DNA from: SIG603 sp963589785
Lineage (GTDB): Bacteria > Bacillota > Clostridia > Oscillospirales > Acutalibacteraceae
Length of the DNA stretch: 64,000 nucleotides
Assembly (NCBI GenBank): GCA_963589785.1
Contig: CAVAMJ010000005.1
Coordinates: 62,001-126,000, forward strand
Direction: 5' to 3'
Part shown: positions 24,449 to 33,233 of the stretch, one piece after another
How the letters are laid out: each line of letters opens with the position of its first letter
Position numbering within the stretch: position 1 is the first letter of the stretch
Notes under the pieces: generated by a model
What the model was told of the DNA's origin: nothing
Database searches by the model: none
What the model saw: only the letters and a program-made list of their open reading frames with translations
Position numbers and translations under genes: made by a program

Positions 24449-25219
24449 TTACCTTAAGGCGTCCTTCATAGATTTCACGTACTCTCCGACATATTTAGGA
24501 GACTCTTTGCCGTATTTCTCTATAATTTTAATGATAGCCGAACCGACTATTGCGCCGTCTGAAATATCCGCCATCTTTTTAGCCTGTTCAGGTGTTGAAA
24601 TGCCAAAACCTATTGCACACGGAACGCTTGAATATTCTCTTACAACCTTAACGATAGACTCGAGGTCGGTTTTGATTTCGCTTCTTGTTCCTGTTACACC
24701 GAGACTCGATACGATATAGTTAAAACCTTCTGCTTCCTTAGCTATCATTGCAATTCTGTTTTCTGATGTCGGAGCAATAAGGGAAATGAGATCAACTCCA
24801 TACTTGTGGCAAATAGGGGAGAATTCATCCTTTTCTTCATACGGCAAATCGGGAAGAATAAGCCCGTCTATTCCGATTTCCTTGCATGTGCCGATGAATT
24901 TTTCAGCTCCGTAAGAGAACACTACATTTGCATAGGTCATAAATACCATTGGTATCTTTACATCCTCACGGAGTTCCTTAACAAAATCGAAAATCTTGTC
25001 AGTTGTAACACCGCCGCTAAGTGCTCTGATATTTGCTCCTTGAATTACCGGGCCTTCGGCAGTTGGATCTGAAAAAGGTATTCCGAGTTCTATCAAATCA
25101 GCACCGTTTTTTTCAGCCTCACGGACAGCTGCCGCAGAAGTTTCGAGGTCTGGATCTCCGCAAGTTATGAATGCGATAAAAGCCTTTTTGTTTTCGAACG
25201 CTTTATATATATTACTCAT
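24449..25219 (-). CDS. trpA: Tryptophan synthase alpha subunit
   Basis: This 256-residue TIM-barrel protein splits indole-3-glycerol phosphate to indole and glyceraldehyde-3-phosphate, passing indole to TrpB. The catalytic Glu lies in LIELGIPFSDP, with the Asp in the same loop. ATG 25219 follows AGAGGAGAAG and overlaps the trpB stop by eight bases; the longer frame upstream belongs to trpB. It is the last gene of trpEGDCFBA. Confidence 0.97.
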   Translation of the reverse strand: MSNIYKAFENKKAFIAFITCGDPDLETSAAAVREAEKNGADLIELGIPFSDPTAEGPVIQGANIRALSGGVTTDKIFDFVKELREDVKIPMVFMTYANVVFSYGAEKFIGTCKEIGIDGLILPDLPYEEKDEFSPICHKYGVDLISLIAPTSENRIAMIAKEAEGFNYIVSSLGVTGTRSEIKTDLESIVKVVREYSSVPCAIGFGISTPEQAKKMADISDGAIVGSAIIKIIEKYGKESPKYVGEYVKSMKDALR

Positions 25220-26402
25220 AAATATCTTCTCCTCTGTAACGTGCGATAGCGGCACAGTCTTTATCGCCTCTGCCTGAAATTGTGATAACGATAATTTTAT
25301 CCTTGTCCATGGTTGGCGCTAATTTCTTTGCATAAGCTACGGCATGGGCTGATTCGATTGCGGGAATAATTCCCTCAGTCTTTGCCAAATACTCGAATGC
25401 ATCAACAGCCTCATCATCTGTAATCGGCACATAGGTTGCTCTGCCGCTGTCGTGCAAATATGCGTGTTCAGGGCCAACACCCGGGTAATCAAGTCCGGCG
25501 GAAATTGAATAAACGGGAGCAATCTGACCGTATTTATCCTGGCAGAAATAGGATTTCATACCGTGGAAAATACCGAGCTTTCCTGTTGCGATAGTTGCGG
25601 CTGTTTCAAATGTGTCTATTCCTCTGCCAGCCGCTTCACAGCCGATGAGTGCCACATCTTTATCTTCGATGAAATTGTAGAATGTGCCGATAGCATTAGA
25701 ACCGCCGCCGACACAAGCGATAACGGCATCGGGAAGTCTGCCTTCCTTTTCGAGAATTTGCTCCTTGATTTCCTTTGAAATTACAGCCTGAAAATCACGA
25801 ACGATTGTTGGGAACGGGTGAGGACCCATAACAGAGCCTAAGCAGTAATGAGTGTCGCTGATTCTTGAAGTCCATTCTCTCATTGCCTCGGAAACTGCGT
25901 CCTTTAGGGTTGCTGTTCCCGTTTTGACGGGTACAACCTCTGCGCCCAAAAGTCTCATGCGATAGACATTAAGTGCTTGGCGGATTGTGTCCTCTTCACC
26001 CATGAAAACAACACATTCCATACCCATGAGTGCGGCGGCAGTAGCGGTAGCAACGCCGTGCTGACCTGCTCCGGTCTCTGCGATAAGTCTTGTTTTGCCC
26101 ATTTTCTTGGCTAATAGTGCTTGACCGAGAACGTTGTTAATTTTATGAGCGCCCGTGTGGTTTAAGTCCTCGCGTTTAAGATAAATCTTAGCACCGCCGA
26201 GATCCTTTGTCATTTTCTCTGCGTAGTAAAGTCTTGACGGTCTACCGGCATATTCGTTTAAAAGTTCCGTCAATTCTCTGTTGAATTCGGGGTCGCTTTT
26301 GTAGTGATTATATGCTTCTTCAAGCTCTATAACGGCATTCATAAGAGTTTCGGGGATATATTGTCCGCCGTGAATACCGAATCTTCCGTTTGGATTAGTC
26401 AT
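25212..26402 (-). CDS. trpB: Tryptophan synthase beta subunit
   Basis: This 396-residue PLP enzyme joins indole and serine to tryptophan. The PLP lysine is in HTGAHKINN and the phosphate loop in CVGGGSNAIG. This is the standard TrpB1 type that needs TrpA. ATG 26402 has GGAAAGGAAA before it; the upstream open frame overlaps trpF. It overlaps trpF by eight bases. Confidence 0.97.
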   Translation of the reverse strand: MTNPNGRFGIHGGQYIPETLMNAVIELEEAYNHYKSDPEFNRELTELLNEYAGRPSRLYYAEKMTKDLGGAKIYLKREDLNHTGAHKINNVLGQALLAKKMGKTRLIAETGAGQHGVATATAAALMGMECVVFMGEEDTIRQALNVYRMRLLGAEVVPVKTGTATLKDAVSEAMREWTSRISDTHYCLGSVMGPHPFPTIVRDFQAVISKEIKEQILEKEGRLPDAVIACVGGGSNAIGTFYNFIEDKDVALIGCEAAGRGIDTFETAATIATGKLGIFHGMKSYFCQDKYGQIAPVYSISAGLDYPGVGPEHAYLHDSGRATYVPITDDEAVDAFEYLAKTEGIIPAIESAHAVAYAKKLAPTMDKDKIIVITISGRGDKDCAAIARYRGEDIYE

Positions 26403-26997
26403 ATTTTTTTCCTTTCCTGATAAAATCAGCCATTTTCTTTTTATCTTTAATTCCGTTTGTTTCAATTCCTGAGCTTACATCAAGCGCATAGGGGTGAAGT
26501 GTTTTTACGGCTTCTTCTGCGTTTTGGGGAGAAAGTCCCCCAGCCAAGAAATAATCTCGTTCGATATTTTCAATCAGTGACCAATTAAAAGCCTGTCCCG
26601 TGCCGGCCCCCGAATCGAGCAAAACATAATCAGCAGTGCTGTTTTGAGCCGCTTTGATGTCGTTTTCGCTTTTTATTTTGAATGCTTTAATAACTGGCTT
26701 GTGTGTTAATTCTTTTAGTTTTGTGATAAAATCATCGTCTTCGTCACCGTGAAGCTGTGCAATGTCAATGGTGTTTTCATTTAATAGCTTTGCTATATTC
26801 TCAAGGCTTTCATTTACAAAAACTCCGACAGCTAAAATGTTCGGGTCAAGCTTTTGCTTAAGCAGCTTTGCTTTTTGAGTGCTAATATAACGCTTGCTTT
26901 TTTCTGCAAAAACAAATCCTATGAAGTCGGGCTTAAGTTCATTTGCAGCTTCAATATCTTCGATTCTTGTTAAACCGCACAGCTTAATTTTACTCAT
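26395..26997 (-). CDS. trpF: Phosphoribosylanthranilate isomerase
   Basis: This 200-residue barrel enzyme rearranges phosphoribosylanthranilate to CdRP. The catalytic Cys is in KLCGLTR at the start and the catalytic Asp in LLDSGAGTGQAFNW. It is a separate protein, not fused to TrpC, and overlaps trpC by eight bases. Confidence 0.96.
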   Translation of the reverse strand: MSKIKLCGLTRIEDIEAANELKPDFIGFVFAEKSKRYISTQKAKLLKQKLDPNILAVGVFVNESLENIAKLLNENTIDIAQLHGDEDDDFITKLKELTHKPVIKAFKIKSENDIKAAQNSTADYVLLDSGAGTGQAFNWSLIENIERDYFLAGGLSPQNAEEAVKTLHPYALDVSSGIETNGIKDKKKMADFIRKGKKYD

Positions 26998-27775
26998 GAT
27001 GACCTCTAAGCTCGTTTAGCTTCTGCTTTTTGTCTTCAGCTCTCATGAGAGTTTCGCCGATAAGAACTGCGTCAGCTTTAATTTCACGAAGTAATTCAAT
27101 GTCTTCTACACTTTTAACACCGCTCTCCGATACGAAGATTACGTCACTAGGAATAAGTGCTCTTAATTTTCTGCTGTTCTCTGTGTCTACCGTGAAATTC
27201 TTAAGGTTGCGATTGTTCACTCCGATTATTCTTGCACCTGAGCGAAGTGCGGATTTAACCTCGTTTTCGTCGTGTGCTTCAACGAGTGCCGACATTCCTA
27301 AGGAATCGCAAATTTGGATGTATGATTTAACGGTTTCTTCAGGTAAAATCGAACAAATTAGAAGAACTGCACTTGCACCGAGAAGCTTAGCTTCGTAGAT
27401 TTGATATTCATCCACGGTGAAATCTTTGCGAAGACAGGGGATAGAAACTGTTTTAGCTATTTCTTCAAGGTATTTATCGTCACCTAAAAATCTGCTTGGC
27501 TCTGTGAGGATAGAAACAGCATCGGCGCCCGCCACCTCATATTCCTTTGCGATTTGAAGATAAGGAAAATCGGGTGCGATTAATCCCTTTGACGGAGAAG
27601 CCTTTTTGCACTCACAAATGAAAGATATATCGTCTTTTTTGAGCGCTTTTTCAAATGCAAAATTACCTTTAGGCAAGCTTAATGCCTTAGCTTTAATTTC
27701 TTCCGTTGATATTAATTTCTTTGCGTTATTTACTCGTATCCGAGAGAAATCGGCGAGTTCGTCTAAAATATTCAT
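26990..27775 (-). CDS. trpC: Indole-3-glycerol phosphate synthase
   Basis: This 261-residue barrel enzyme closes the indole ring. FICECKKASPSKG carries the conserved lysines, and IGVNNRNLKNFTVD and FVSESGVKS are family landmarks. The start overlaps the trpD stop as TAATG. Confidence 0.96.
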   Translation of the reverse strand: MNILDELADFSRIRVNNAKKLISTEEIKAKALSLPKGNFAFEKALKKDDISFICECKKASPSKGLIAPDFPYLQIAKEYEVAGADAVSILTEPSRFLGDDKYLEEIAKTVSIPCLRKDFTVDEYQIYEAKLLGASAVLLICSILPEETVKSYIQICDSLGMSALVEAHDENEVKSALRSGARIIGVNNRNLKNFTVDTENSRKLRALIPSDVIFVSESGVKSVEDIELLREIKADAVLIGETLMRAEDKKQKLNELRGHHE

Positions 27776-28800
27776 TAAGCTTCCTCCGAGTTGCTGACTT
27801 CAATCAGCTTTTCGAGAGTTTCGTATGCTTTGCCGCTGTCGATTATCTCTGCGGCAAGTTTGATTCCGTCTTTTAAGCTGTCGGCTTTTCCACCGATATA
27901 AAGCGCCGCACCTGCATTCATGAGAACAGCGTCTCGTTTAGGACCTTTTTCGCCCCTTAGAATGTTCTTTGTGATTTCTGCGTTTTCAATAGGTGAGCCG
28001 CCGACTAAATCTTCTTTTTTGCAATAGTCAAGACCGAAGTCGTTAGGAGTGATAGTGTATGACTTGAACCAACCGTCTTTAATTTCACAAACCTTAGTCG
28101 GCGAGCTTAAGGAAATTTCATCAAGCTTGTCTGTGCCGTAAACTACCATTCCTCTTTTAACACCAAGGCTAATTAGAACCTGAGCGAGCGGCTCTACGAG
28201 ATACTCGTCATAAACGCCTAATAGCTGCATGGTAGGTTTTCCTGGGTTAGTTAAGGGGCCTAAGATATTGAAAACGGTTCTGAATCCGAGTTCCTTGCGG
28301 ATAGCGCCTACATATTTCATTGAGGAATGATATTTCTGAGCGAAGAAAAAGCACATTCCGACTTTATTTAAAAGCTCTATGCACTTTTCTGGACTCTGCT
28401 CAATGTTTACGCCAAGTGCTTCCAAGCAATCAGCAGTGCCGCATTTTGAAGAAGCGGCTCTGTTGCCGTGCTTTGCAACCTTCATTCCACTTGCGGCGGC
28501 TACAATAGCCGATGTTGTTGAAATATTGAAGCTTTGAGCGTTGTCTCCGCCAGTGCCGACTATTTCAAAGATGTCCATTCCTGTGTCAACGGGGGTAGCA
28601 TGTGCTCGCATTGCGGCGGCACAACCGGCGATTTCATCGGTTGTCTCTGCTTTTGCGCTCTTTGTCGAAAGAGCCGAGAGAAATGCCGCATTCTGAGTTG
28701 GGGTTGTCTCTCCGTTCATAATTTCGTTCATAACAGCGTAAGCTTCATCGTAGCTTAAATCACCTTTATTTACTATCTTAACTATTGCTTCTTTGATCAT
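27775..28800 (-). CDS. trpD: Anthranilate phosphoribosyltransferase
   Basis: This 341-residue enzyme transfers phosphoribose from PRPP to anthranilate. The PRPP loop GTGGDNAQSFNIST and the KHGNRAASSKCG segment are intact. TTGAGGAGTT precedes the ATG. It starts two bases after the trpG stop. Confidence 0.97.
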   Translation of the reverse strand: MIKEAIVKIVNKGDLSYDEAYAVMNEIMNGETTPTQNAAFLSALSTKSAKAETTDEIAGCAAAMRAHATPVDTGMDIFEIVGTGGDNAQSFNISTTSAIVAAASGMKVAKHGNRAASSKCGTADCLEALGVNIEQSPEKCIELLNKVGMCFFFAQKYHSSMKYVGAIRKELGFRTVFNILGPLTNPGKPTMQLLGVYDEYLVEPLAQVLISLGVKRGMVVYGTDKLDEISLSSPTKVCEIKDGWFKSYTITPNDFGLDYCKKEDLVGGSPIENAEITKNILRGEKGPKRDAVLMNAGAALYIGGKADSLKDGIKLAAEIIDSGKAYETLEKLIEVSNSEEA

Positions 28801-28802
28801 GG

Positions 28803-29372
28803 TTATAACTCCTCAATAAAATTCTTAAGCATTTGTTTTCCGTTTGGCGTCATTATTGATTCGGGATGAAATTGAACTCCGTAAATCGGATAATTCTTGT
28901 GTTCGACTGCCATAATCTCGCCGTCTGTCGTGAGTGCAGTCACCTTTAATTCATCTGGGATTGTCTCGGGATCTGCGGCAAGTGAATGATACCTTGCGAC
29001 TAAGCTTAGCTTTGGGCAATCCTTGAAAAGTGCACTGTCGGTATCAAGCATGACCTCTGATTGCTTGCCGTGCATAAGTTTCTTTGCGTAGGTGACTGTT
29101 GCACCATATGCCGCACATATCGCTTGATGGCCAAGGCAAACGCCCAAGGTCGGTATTTCGTGGCTAAGTGTCTTTGCTACTTCTATCGTAACTCCGGCAT
29201 CCTCGGGTCTTCCGGGGCCCGGTGAAAGAATAATTCTGTCAGGACCGAGCTCTTTTATTTCTTCGATAGTCATTTCATCGTTTCTTATTACCTTTATGTC
29301 GGAATTTAATTCTCCGACAAGCTGATAGAGGTTATATGAAAAGCTGTCGTAATTATCTATGAGTAATATCAT
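28803..29372 (-). CDS. trpG: Anthranilate synthase glutamine amidotransferase subunit
   Basis: This 189-residue class I amidotransferase feeds ammonia to TrpE. The nucleophile Cys is in LGVCLGHQAI and the His-Glu pair in GVQFHPESI. It overlaps trpE by four bases. It could also serve p-aminobenzoate synthase, as in some Firmicutes. Confidence 0.96.
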   Translation of the reverse strand: MILLIDNYDSFSYNLYQLVGELNSDIKVIRNDEMTIEEIKELGPDRIILSPGPGRPEDAGVTIEVAKTLSHEIPTLGVCLGHQAICAAYGATVTYAKKLMHGKQSEVMLDTDSALFKDCPKLSLVARYHSLAADPETIPDELKVTALTTDGEIMAVEHKNYPIYGVQFHPESIMTPNGKQMLKNFIEEL

Positions 29373-30835
29373 ATATCTTCCTCCTGTGCGAGTTCCAACG
29401 CTTTGAGCGAAGACATCGCCTTATTAATGCATTCCTGATATTCCTTTTCTGGGTCGGAGTCGGCTACTATTCCCGCTCCGCTTCTGACGAACACCTTGCC
29501 GTTTTTCTTGTAAGCTATTCGAATTGCGATGCAAGTATCCATATTTCCTGTGAAATCTATGTAACCGATTGCTCCACCGTAAATTCCGCGCTTGTTGTTT
29601 TCAAGTTCGCCTATAAGCTGACAAGCACGGATTTTCGGTGCTCCTGAAAGTGTACCGGCTGGAAGAACCGCTTCAATGGCATCGAGAGCGTCTTTGTTTT
29701 CGCTTATCTCACCTCTCACGGTAGAGCCAATGTGCATGACATGTGAAAATCTTTCTATCGAATGAAGCTTTTCAACTTGTACGGTGCCGAATTTACTGAT
29801 TTTGCCGAGATCGTTTCTTCCTAAGTCAACAAGCATATTGTGTTCGGCAAGCTCCTTTTCGTCCTTGAGAAGTCCGATTTCAAGTGCCTTGTCCTCTTCG
29901 GGGGTTTTTCCTCTGGGGCGAGTTCCAGCAAGTGGGAATGTATGAAGAATTCCGTTTTCAAGTTTAACGAGAGTTTCGGGGGATGCACCGGCAACCTCGA
30001 CATCCGTTCCAGAAAAATAGAACATATATGGTGACGGGTTAATGGTTCGAAGCACTCTGTAAGTGTTAAATAAACTTCCTTCAAACAGTGCCGAAAGTCT
30101 GTTTGAGAGAACAATTTGGAATATATCGCCCTCACGGATATGCCTTTTAGCGTTTTCAACCATTTCACAAAACTGAACCTTATTGAATAAAGGAGTAACT
30201 TCACCTAAAAGCTTTCCTGACGGCTCGTTTTTCTTCTCTCCGTTTTTAAGTAAATCAGCAAGCTGTTTAAGCTCAAGAACAGCTTTGCTGTAATTTACTT
30301 CGACATCGTCAAGCGGCATATTTACTATAAGTATTATTTTCTGCTTTAGATTATCAAAGGCAATGACTTTATCAAAAAGCATTAAATCCACATCCTTGAA
30401 GCTTTCTGTGTCCTCGACATCACGCTTAACTGTCGGTTCGCTGTAAGCTAAGTAATCGTAAGAGAAATAACCGACCAATCCGCCTGTAAATGAGGGGAGA
30501 TAGTCAAATTTAGAACTTCTATATTCAGAGAGGATTTGTCTCAGATAATCGGATGGATTTTTCGTTTCCATTTTGAGGCTGCCAACGCTAAGTTTTCCGT
30601 CCGTACATGTGATTAAAAGCTTTGGGTCAAATCCGAGAAATGTATAACGACCCCAAGTTTCGTTTGCCTGAGCCGATTCGAGCATATAACAGTGAGTCGA
30701 AACATTCTTGAGTATCCTCATGGTTTCAATCGGTGTTGTAAAATCTGACAGCAGTTCTGTGCTTAGCGGCAGAACTCTGAAATTTCCAGTGCTTGCAATT
30801 TCTTTGACCTTATCAAGGGCAGGTAATACTAACAT
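29369..30835 (-). CDS. trpE: Anthranilate synthase component I
   Basis: This 488-residue enzyme makes anthranilate from chorismate. The N-terminal tryptophan-sensing segment reads MLESAQANETWGRYTFLG (LLES in most species). The chorismate domain shows DIFQIVLSNRL, SPETLVKL, AGTRPRG and AGAGIVADSDPEKEY. GGAGGAAG before ATG 30835. It is the first gene of the operon, directly behind a second terminator and a Trp T-box. Confidence 0.97.
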   Translation of the reverse strand: MLVLPALDKVKEIASTGNFRVLPLSTELLSDFTTPIETMRILKNVSTHCYMLESAQANETWGRYTFLGFDPKLLITCTDGKLSVGSLKMETKNPSDYLRQILSEYRSSKFDYLPSFTGGLVGYFSYDYLAYSEPTVKRDVEDTESFKDVDLMLFDKVIAFDNLKQKIILIVNMPLDDVEVNYSKAVLELKQLADLLKNGEKKNEPSGKLLGEVTPLFNKVQFCEMVENAKRHIREGDIFQIVLSNRLSALFEGSLFNTYRVLRTINPSPYMFYFSGTDVEVAGASPETLVKLENGILHTFPLAGTRPRGKTPEEDKALEIGLLKDEKELAEHNMLVDLGRNDLGKISKFGTVQVEKLHSIERFSHVMHIGSTVRGEISENKDALDAIEAVLPAGTLSGAPKIRACQLIGELENNKRGIYGGAIGYIDFTGNMDTCIAIRIAYKKNGKVFVRSGAGIVADSDPEKEYQECINKAMSSLKALELAQEEDI

Positions 30836-30850
30836 ACGCTTCCTCCAAAT

Positions 30851-30880
30851 AAAAAAACCTTCGGCTTATCTGCCAAAGGT
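30851..30880 (-). terminator. Second leader terminator, before trpE
   Basis: On the minus strand ACCTTTGGC and GCCGAAGGT pair (one G-U) around six bases and are followed by TTTTTTT. It lies after the T-box terminator and ends about 10 bases before the trpE ribosome site, so every trpE transcript must pass two terminators. Confidence 0.8.
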
Positions 30881-30888
30881 CATAAAAC

Positions 30889-31160
30889 AAAAAATCCTTG
30901 ACAGAAATATCTGTCAAGGACGAATATACTAATCCGCGGTGCCACCTTGAATTCACGAAAAATCGTGCGCTTTGTAGGATACTATCATATCCCTGACAAG
31001 TAACGTCTGTCGTAACGTTGCAGAATACTTTGCGAAAATCGCATTTGACTGCACCCTCAGCGGTCCATTTGACAACCTGTTTCTTGCCTGATTCTCAGCA
31101 CCTCAGACTCTCTGTGAAGGCATAACTGCCGTTATCTCCGCTTCAACGGTTTTGAATTGA
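30889..31160 (-). promoter_or_regulatory. T-box riboswitch, tryptophan-specific, trp operon leader
   Basis: On the minus strand the T-box core AAGGTGGCACCGCGGA lies at 30948-30933. It is followed by the terminator TCCTTGACAGA/TCTGTCAAGGA (30895-30920) and six T. Upstream, the stem I specifier region reads AAATGGACCGCTGAGGG, with TGG at 31067-31065 in the usual place. TGG decodes as Trp. Uncharged tRNA-Trp is expected to bind, form the antiterminator and turn on trpEGDCFBA. Confidence 0.92.
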
Positions 31161-31164
31161 GTTG

Positions 31165-31193
31165 ATTGTATCACGCATGTTATTTGTTGTCAA
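31165..31193 (-). promoter_or_regulatory. Promoter of the trp operon
   Basis: On the minus strand: TTGACA (31188-31193), a 17-bp spacer and TACAAT (31165-31170). Confidence 0.8.
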
Positions 31194-31290
31194 GCTATTT
31201 TTGCAATTTTAAATTTTAAAAATAGCAAAATAAAATAAAATTTATTGTCAAAACCGAAAATTTAATGATTTTATGAAGTTTGGGTAGTCT

Positions 31291-31327
31291 AAAAAAGCAA
31301 ATCCCCGTTCCGATAGAGAACGGGGAT
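31291..31327 (-). terminator. Terminator of the RidA/C-S lyase operon
   Basis: ATCCCCGTTC and GAACGGGGAT form a 10-bp stem. On the minus strand TTTGCTTTTTT follows. Confidence 0.88.
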
Positions 31328-31331
31328 GAGT

Positions 31332-31880
31332 TTATTTCAGTAATTCGGTAAGCTTTGAAACATCGGGAATGTCAGACGCATTTTTGCCGTAATGAACATA
31401 TTTTAGATCAAGATTCTTATCGATAATGAAGCAAGCCGGGAGCTGAAGCTCATTGCCCTCATACTTGCCGTGCTTAAATCCTTTTGCAGTTGCCTTTGCA
31501 ATCTTAGCAATAGTGCCCGCAGAAATCATTTTAGCAGTCGATGCGGCGGGGGAGATACCAAATTTCTTATATAGAGTTTGATTTTCGTCGCATACGATCT
31601 CAAACGGTAGGGAGTCCTTATCAATTTGTTCGGCTATCACTTCGGGAGACGATTGAAGTATAACCAAGGCTCTTGCGTTTGCTGATTTAATTTTATCATA
31701 ATCATTTGCAAGCTTGTGAATATCGTATTGACAAAGCGTACAGCCGTAATATCTCAAGAAAAGAAGAATAGTTTTATCGGCTTCTTTAGCTTTATCGGAT
31801 AAGCTTTCGCCGCTTGTAAAAGCTGTGTTAAATTTAAAATCAGGCAGTTTTTCCCCGACGTTCAGACGAGCGGTGGACAT
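31332..31880 (-). CDS. Redoxin (peroxiredoxin-like) protein
   Basis: This 182-residue thioredoxin-fold protein of the AhpC/TSA-like group has a CxxC pair, C47 and C50, in RYYGCTLCQYD. The first Cys is at the peroxidatic position. The C-terminal part has PACFIIDKN. It has no signal peptide, so it is cytoplasmic. The ATG overlaps the stop of the aminotransferase gene as TAATG. It may protect the operon's thiol chemistry; this is inference. Confidence 0.82.
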   Translation of the reverse strand: MSTARLNVGEKLPDFKFNTAFTSGESLSDKAKEADKTILLFLRYYGCTLCQYDIHKLANDYDKIKSANARALVILQSSPEVIAEQIDKDSLPFEIVCDENQTLYKKFGISPAASTAKMISAGTIAKIAKATAKGFKHGKYEGNELQLPACFIIDKNLDLKYVHYGKNASDIPDVSKLTELLK

Positions 31881-33100
31881 TATACCCACTCGCCGTTGAA
31901 TACATATTTATCGAGTCTGTCAAATGCTTCCTTAACTCTTGAAAGCGGAAGAGCAAGGTTCATTCTGATTGCGCATGGGCCGTGGAACATTCTGCCATCC
32001 TGCCATGCAACACCGACATTCCAGCCGGCTTTCTCAAGCTCTTCGATTGTCTTGCCGTGAGCATCACACCACTTTGTGCAGTCGAGGAACAGCATGTATG
32101 TGCCCTCAGGCTTACCGACTTCTACGCCCTCAAAGTGCTCTGCTATGTAGTCGCAAGCGTAATTTACGTTGCCTGTGATTGTCTCTCTAAGCTCATCAAC
32201 CCACTCGTATCCCTCTGGCTTGTAAGCACCGATGAGAGCGTGCATGGAGAGAACATTCATATCATTGTAGTGTGGCTTTGTGCTCTTTGCAGTAACTCTA
32301 TCACGCATTGTCTTGTTGTAGATGATGTGATAGCTACCGACTAAGCCTGCAAGGTTAAAGGTCTTGGAAGGAGCGTAAACAGCAACTGTTCTGTTTTTTG
32401 CGTCCTCGCTGACTGACTGAGTAGGAATGTGCTTGTGTCCCTCAAGAATGATGTCGGACCAAATCTCATCGGAGATAACAACGCAGTCATTCTTCTTGTA
32501 GACCTCCATAGCCTTTTCGAGCTCCTCACGCTCCCAAACTCTTCCGCAAGGGTTGTGTGGTGAACAGAAGATTGCTACATGGATGTTGTTAGCCTTAATC
32601 TTAGCGTCCATATCCTCGTAGTCCATTCTCCAAACACCGTTCTCGTCCTTTTTAAGTGGGCTGTGAACGATCTTGTAGCCGTTGTTTTCAACGCACATTG
32701 TAAATCCGATGTATGTCGGGCTGTGAAGAAGAACAGCATCGCCCGGTGCGGCATAGCATGTGAGAGCAGAGATAACACCGCCGAGAACACCGTTCTCATA
32801 GCCGATGCACTCCTTTGTGAGACCTGTTACGCCGTTTCTTGTCTCGTGCCACTTGATGATTGAATCGAAATATTCCTCAGTGGGGAAGAAGTAGCCGTAA
32901 GCCGGGTGCTTAGCTCTCTCGATGATAGCTTCAGGAATTGTAGGAACTGTCGGGAAGTTCATGTCAGCAACCCACATTGGGATAGCGTCAAAGCCGTCCT
33001 TCGGCTTGTCGGGTGTGAAGCCCGGCATTGAACCGAGACCGTCAATAGCTGTTGCGTCCTTACCGTGGCGATCCATGATAGAAGTGAAATCGTATTTCAT
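31880..33100 (-). CDS. MalY/PatB-type PLP C-S lyase (aminotransferase fold)
   Basis: This 406-residue fold-type I PLP enzyme has K246 in APSKTFNLAGL, N183 in SPHNPCGRVW and D211 in ISDEIWSD. Sequences like this (PMWVADMNFPT start) are cystathionine beta-lyase-type enzymes that cleave C-S bonds of cysteine derivatives, releasing a thiol, pyruvate and ammonia through 2-aminoacrylate. RidA and an amino acid permease are in the same strand and direction. True transaminase activity cannot be excluded. Confidence 0.88.
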   Translation of the reverse strand: MKYDFTSIMDRHGKDATAIDGLGSMPGFTPDKPKDGFDAIPMWVADMNFPTVPTIPEAIIERAKHPAYGYFFPTEEYFDSIIKWHETRNGVTGLTKECIGYENGVLGGVISALTCYAAPGDAVLLHSPTYIGFTMCVENNGYKIVHSPLKKDENGVWRMDYEDMDAKIKANNIHVAIFCSPHNPCGRVWEREELEKAMEVYKKNDCVVISDEIWSDIILEGHKHIPTQSVSEDAKNRTVAVYAPSKTFNLAGLVGSYHIIYNKTMRDRVTAKSTKPHYNDMNVLSMHALIGAYKPEGYEWVDELRETITGNVNYACDYIAEHFEGVEVGKPEGTYMLFLDCTKWCDAHGKTIEELEKAGWNVGVAWQDGRMFHGPCAIRMNLALPLSRVKEAFDRLDKYVFNGEWV

Positions 33101-33233
33101 AATGTTTCTCCGTTTCTCGGCATTTGCCGTAAAATTAGATAGATATGTTAGATTAATAGTAGTCTATGAATTGTAGTTTACTCTGAGAGAATGCTCTCAG
33201 AGTAAACCAAGAAAGAAATGAGGACTTAACAAG

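Noticed and set aside
30862..30890. Classic Trp leader peptide before trpE
   Set aside because: The only small frame there (ATG ACC TTT GGC AGA TAA) has no Trp codon and no ribosome site.
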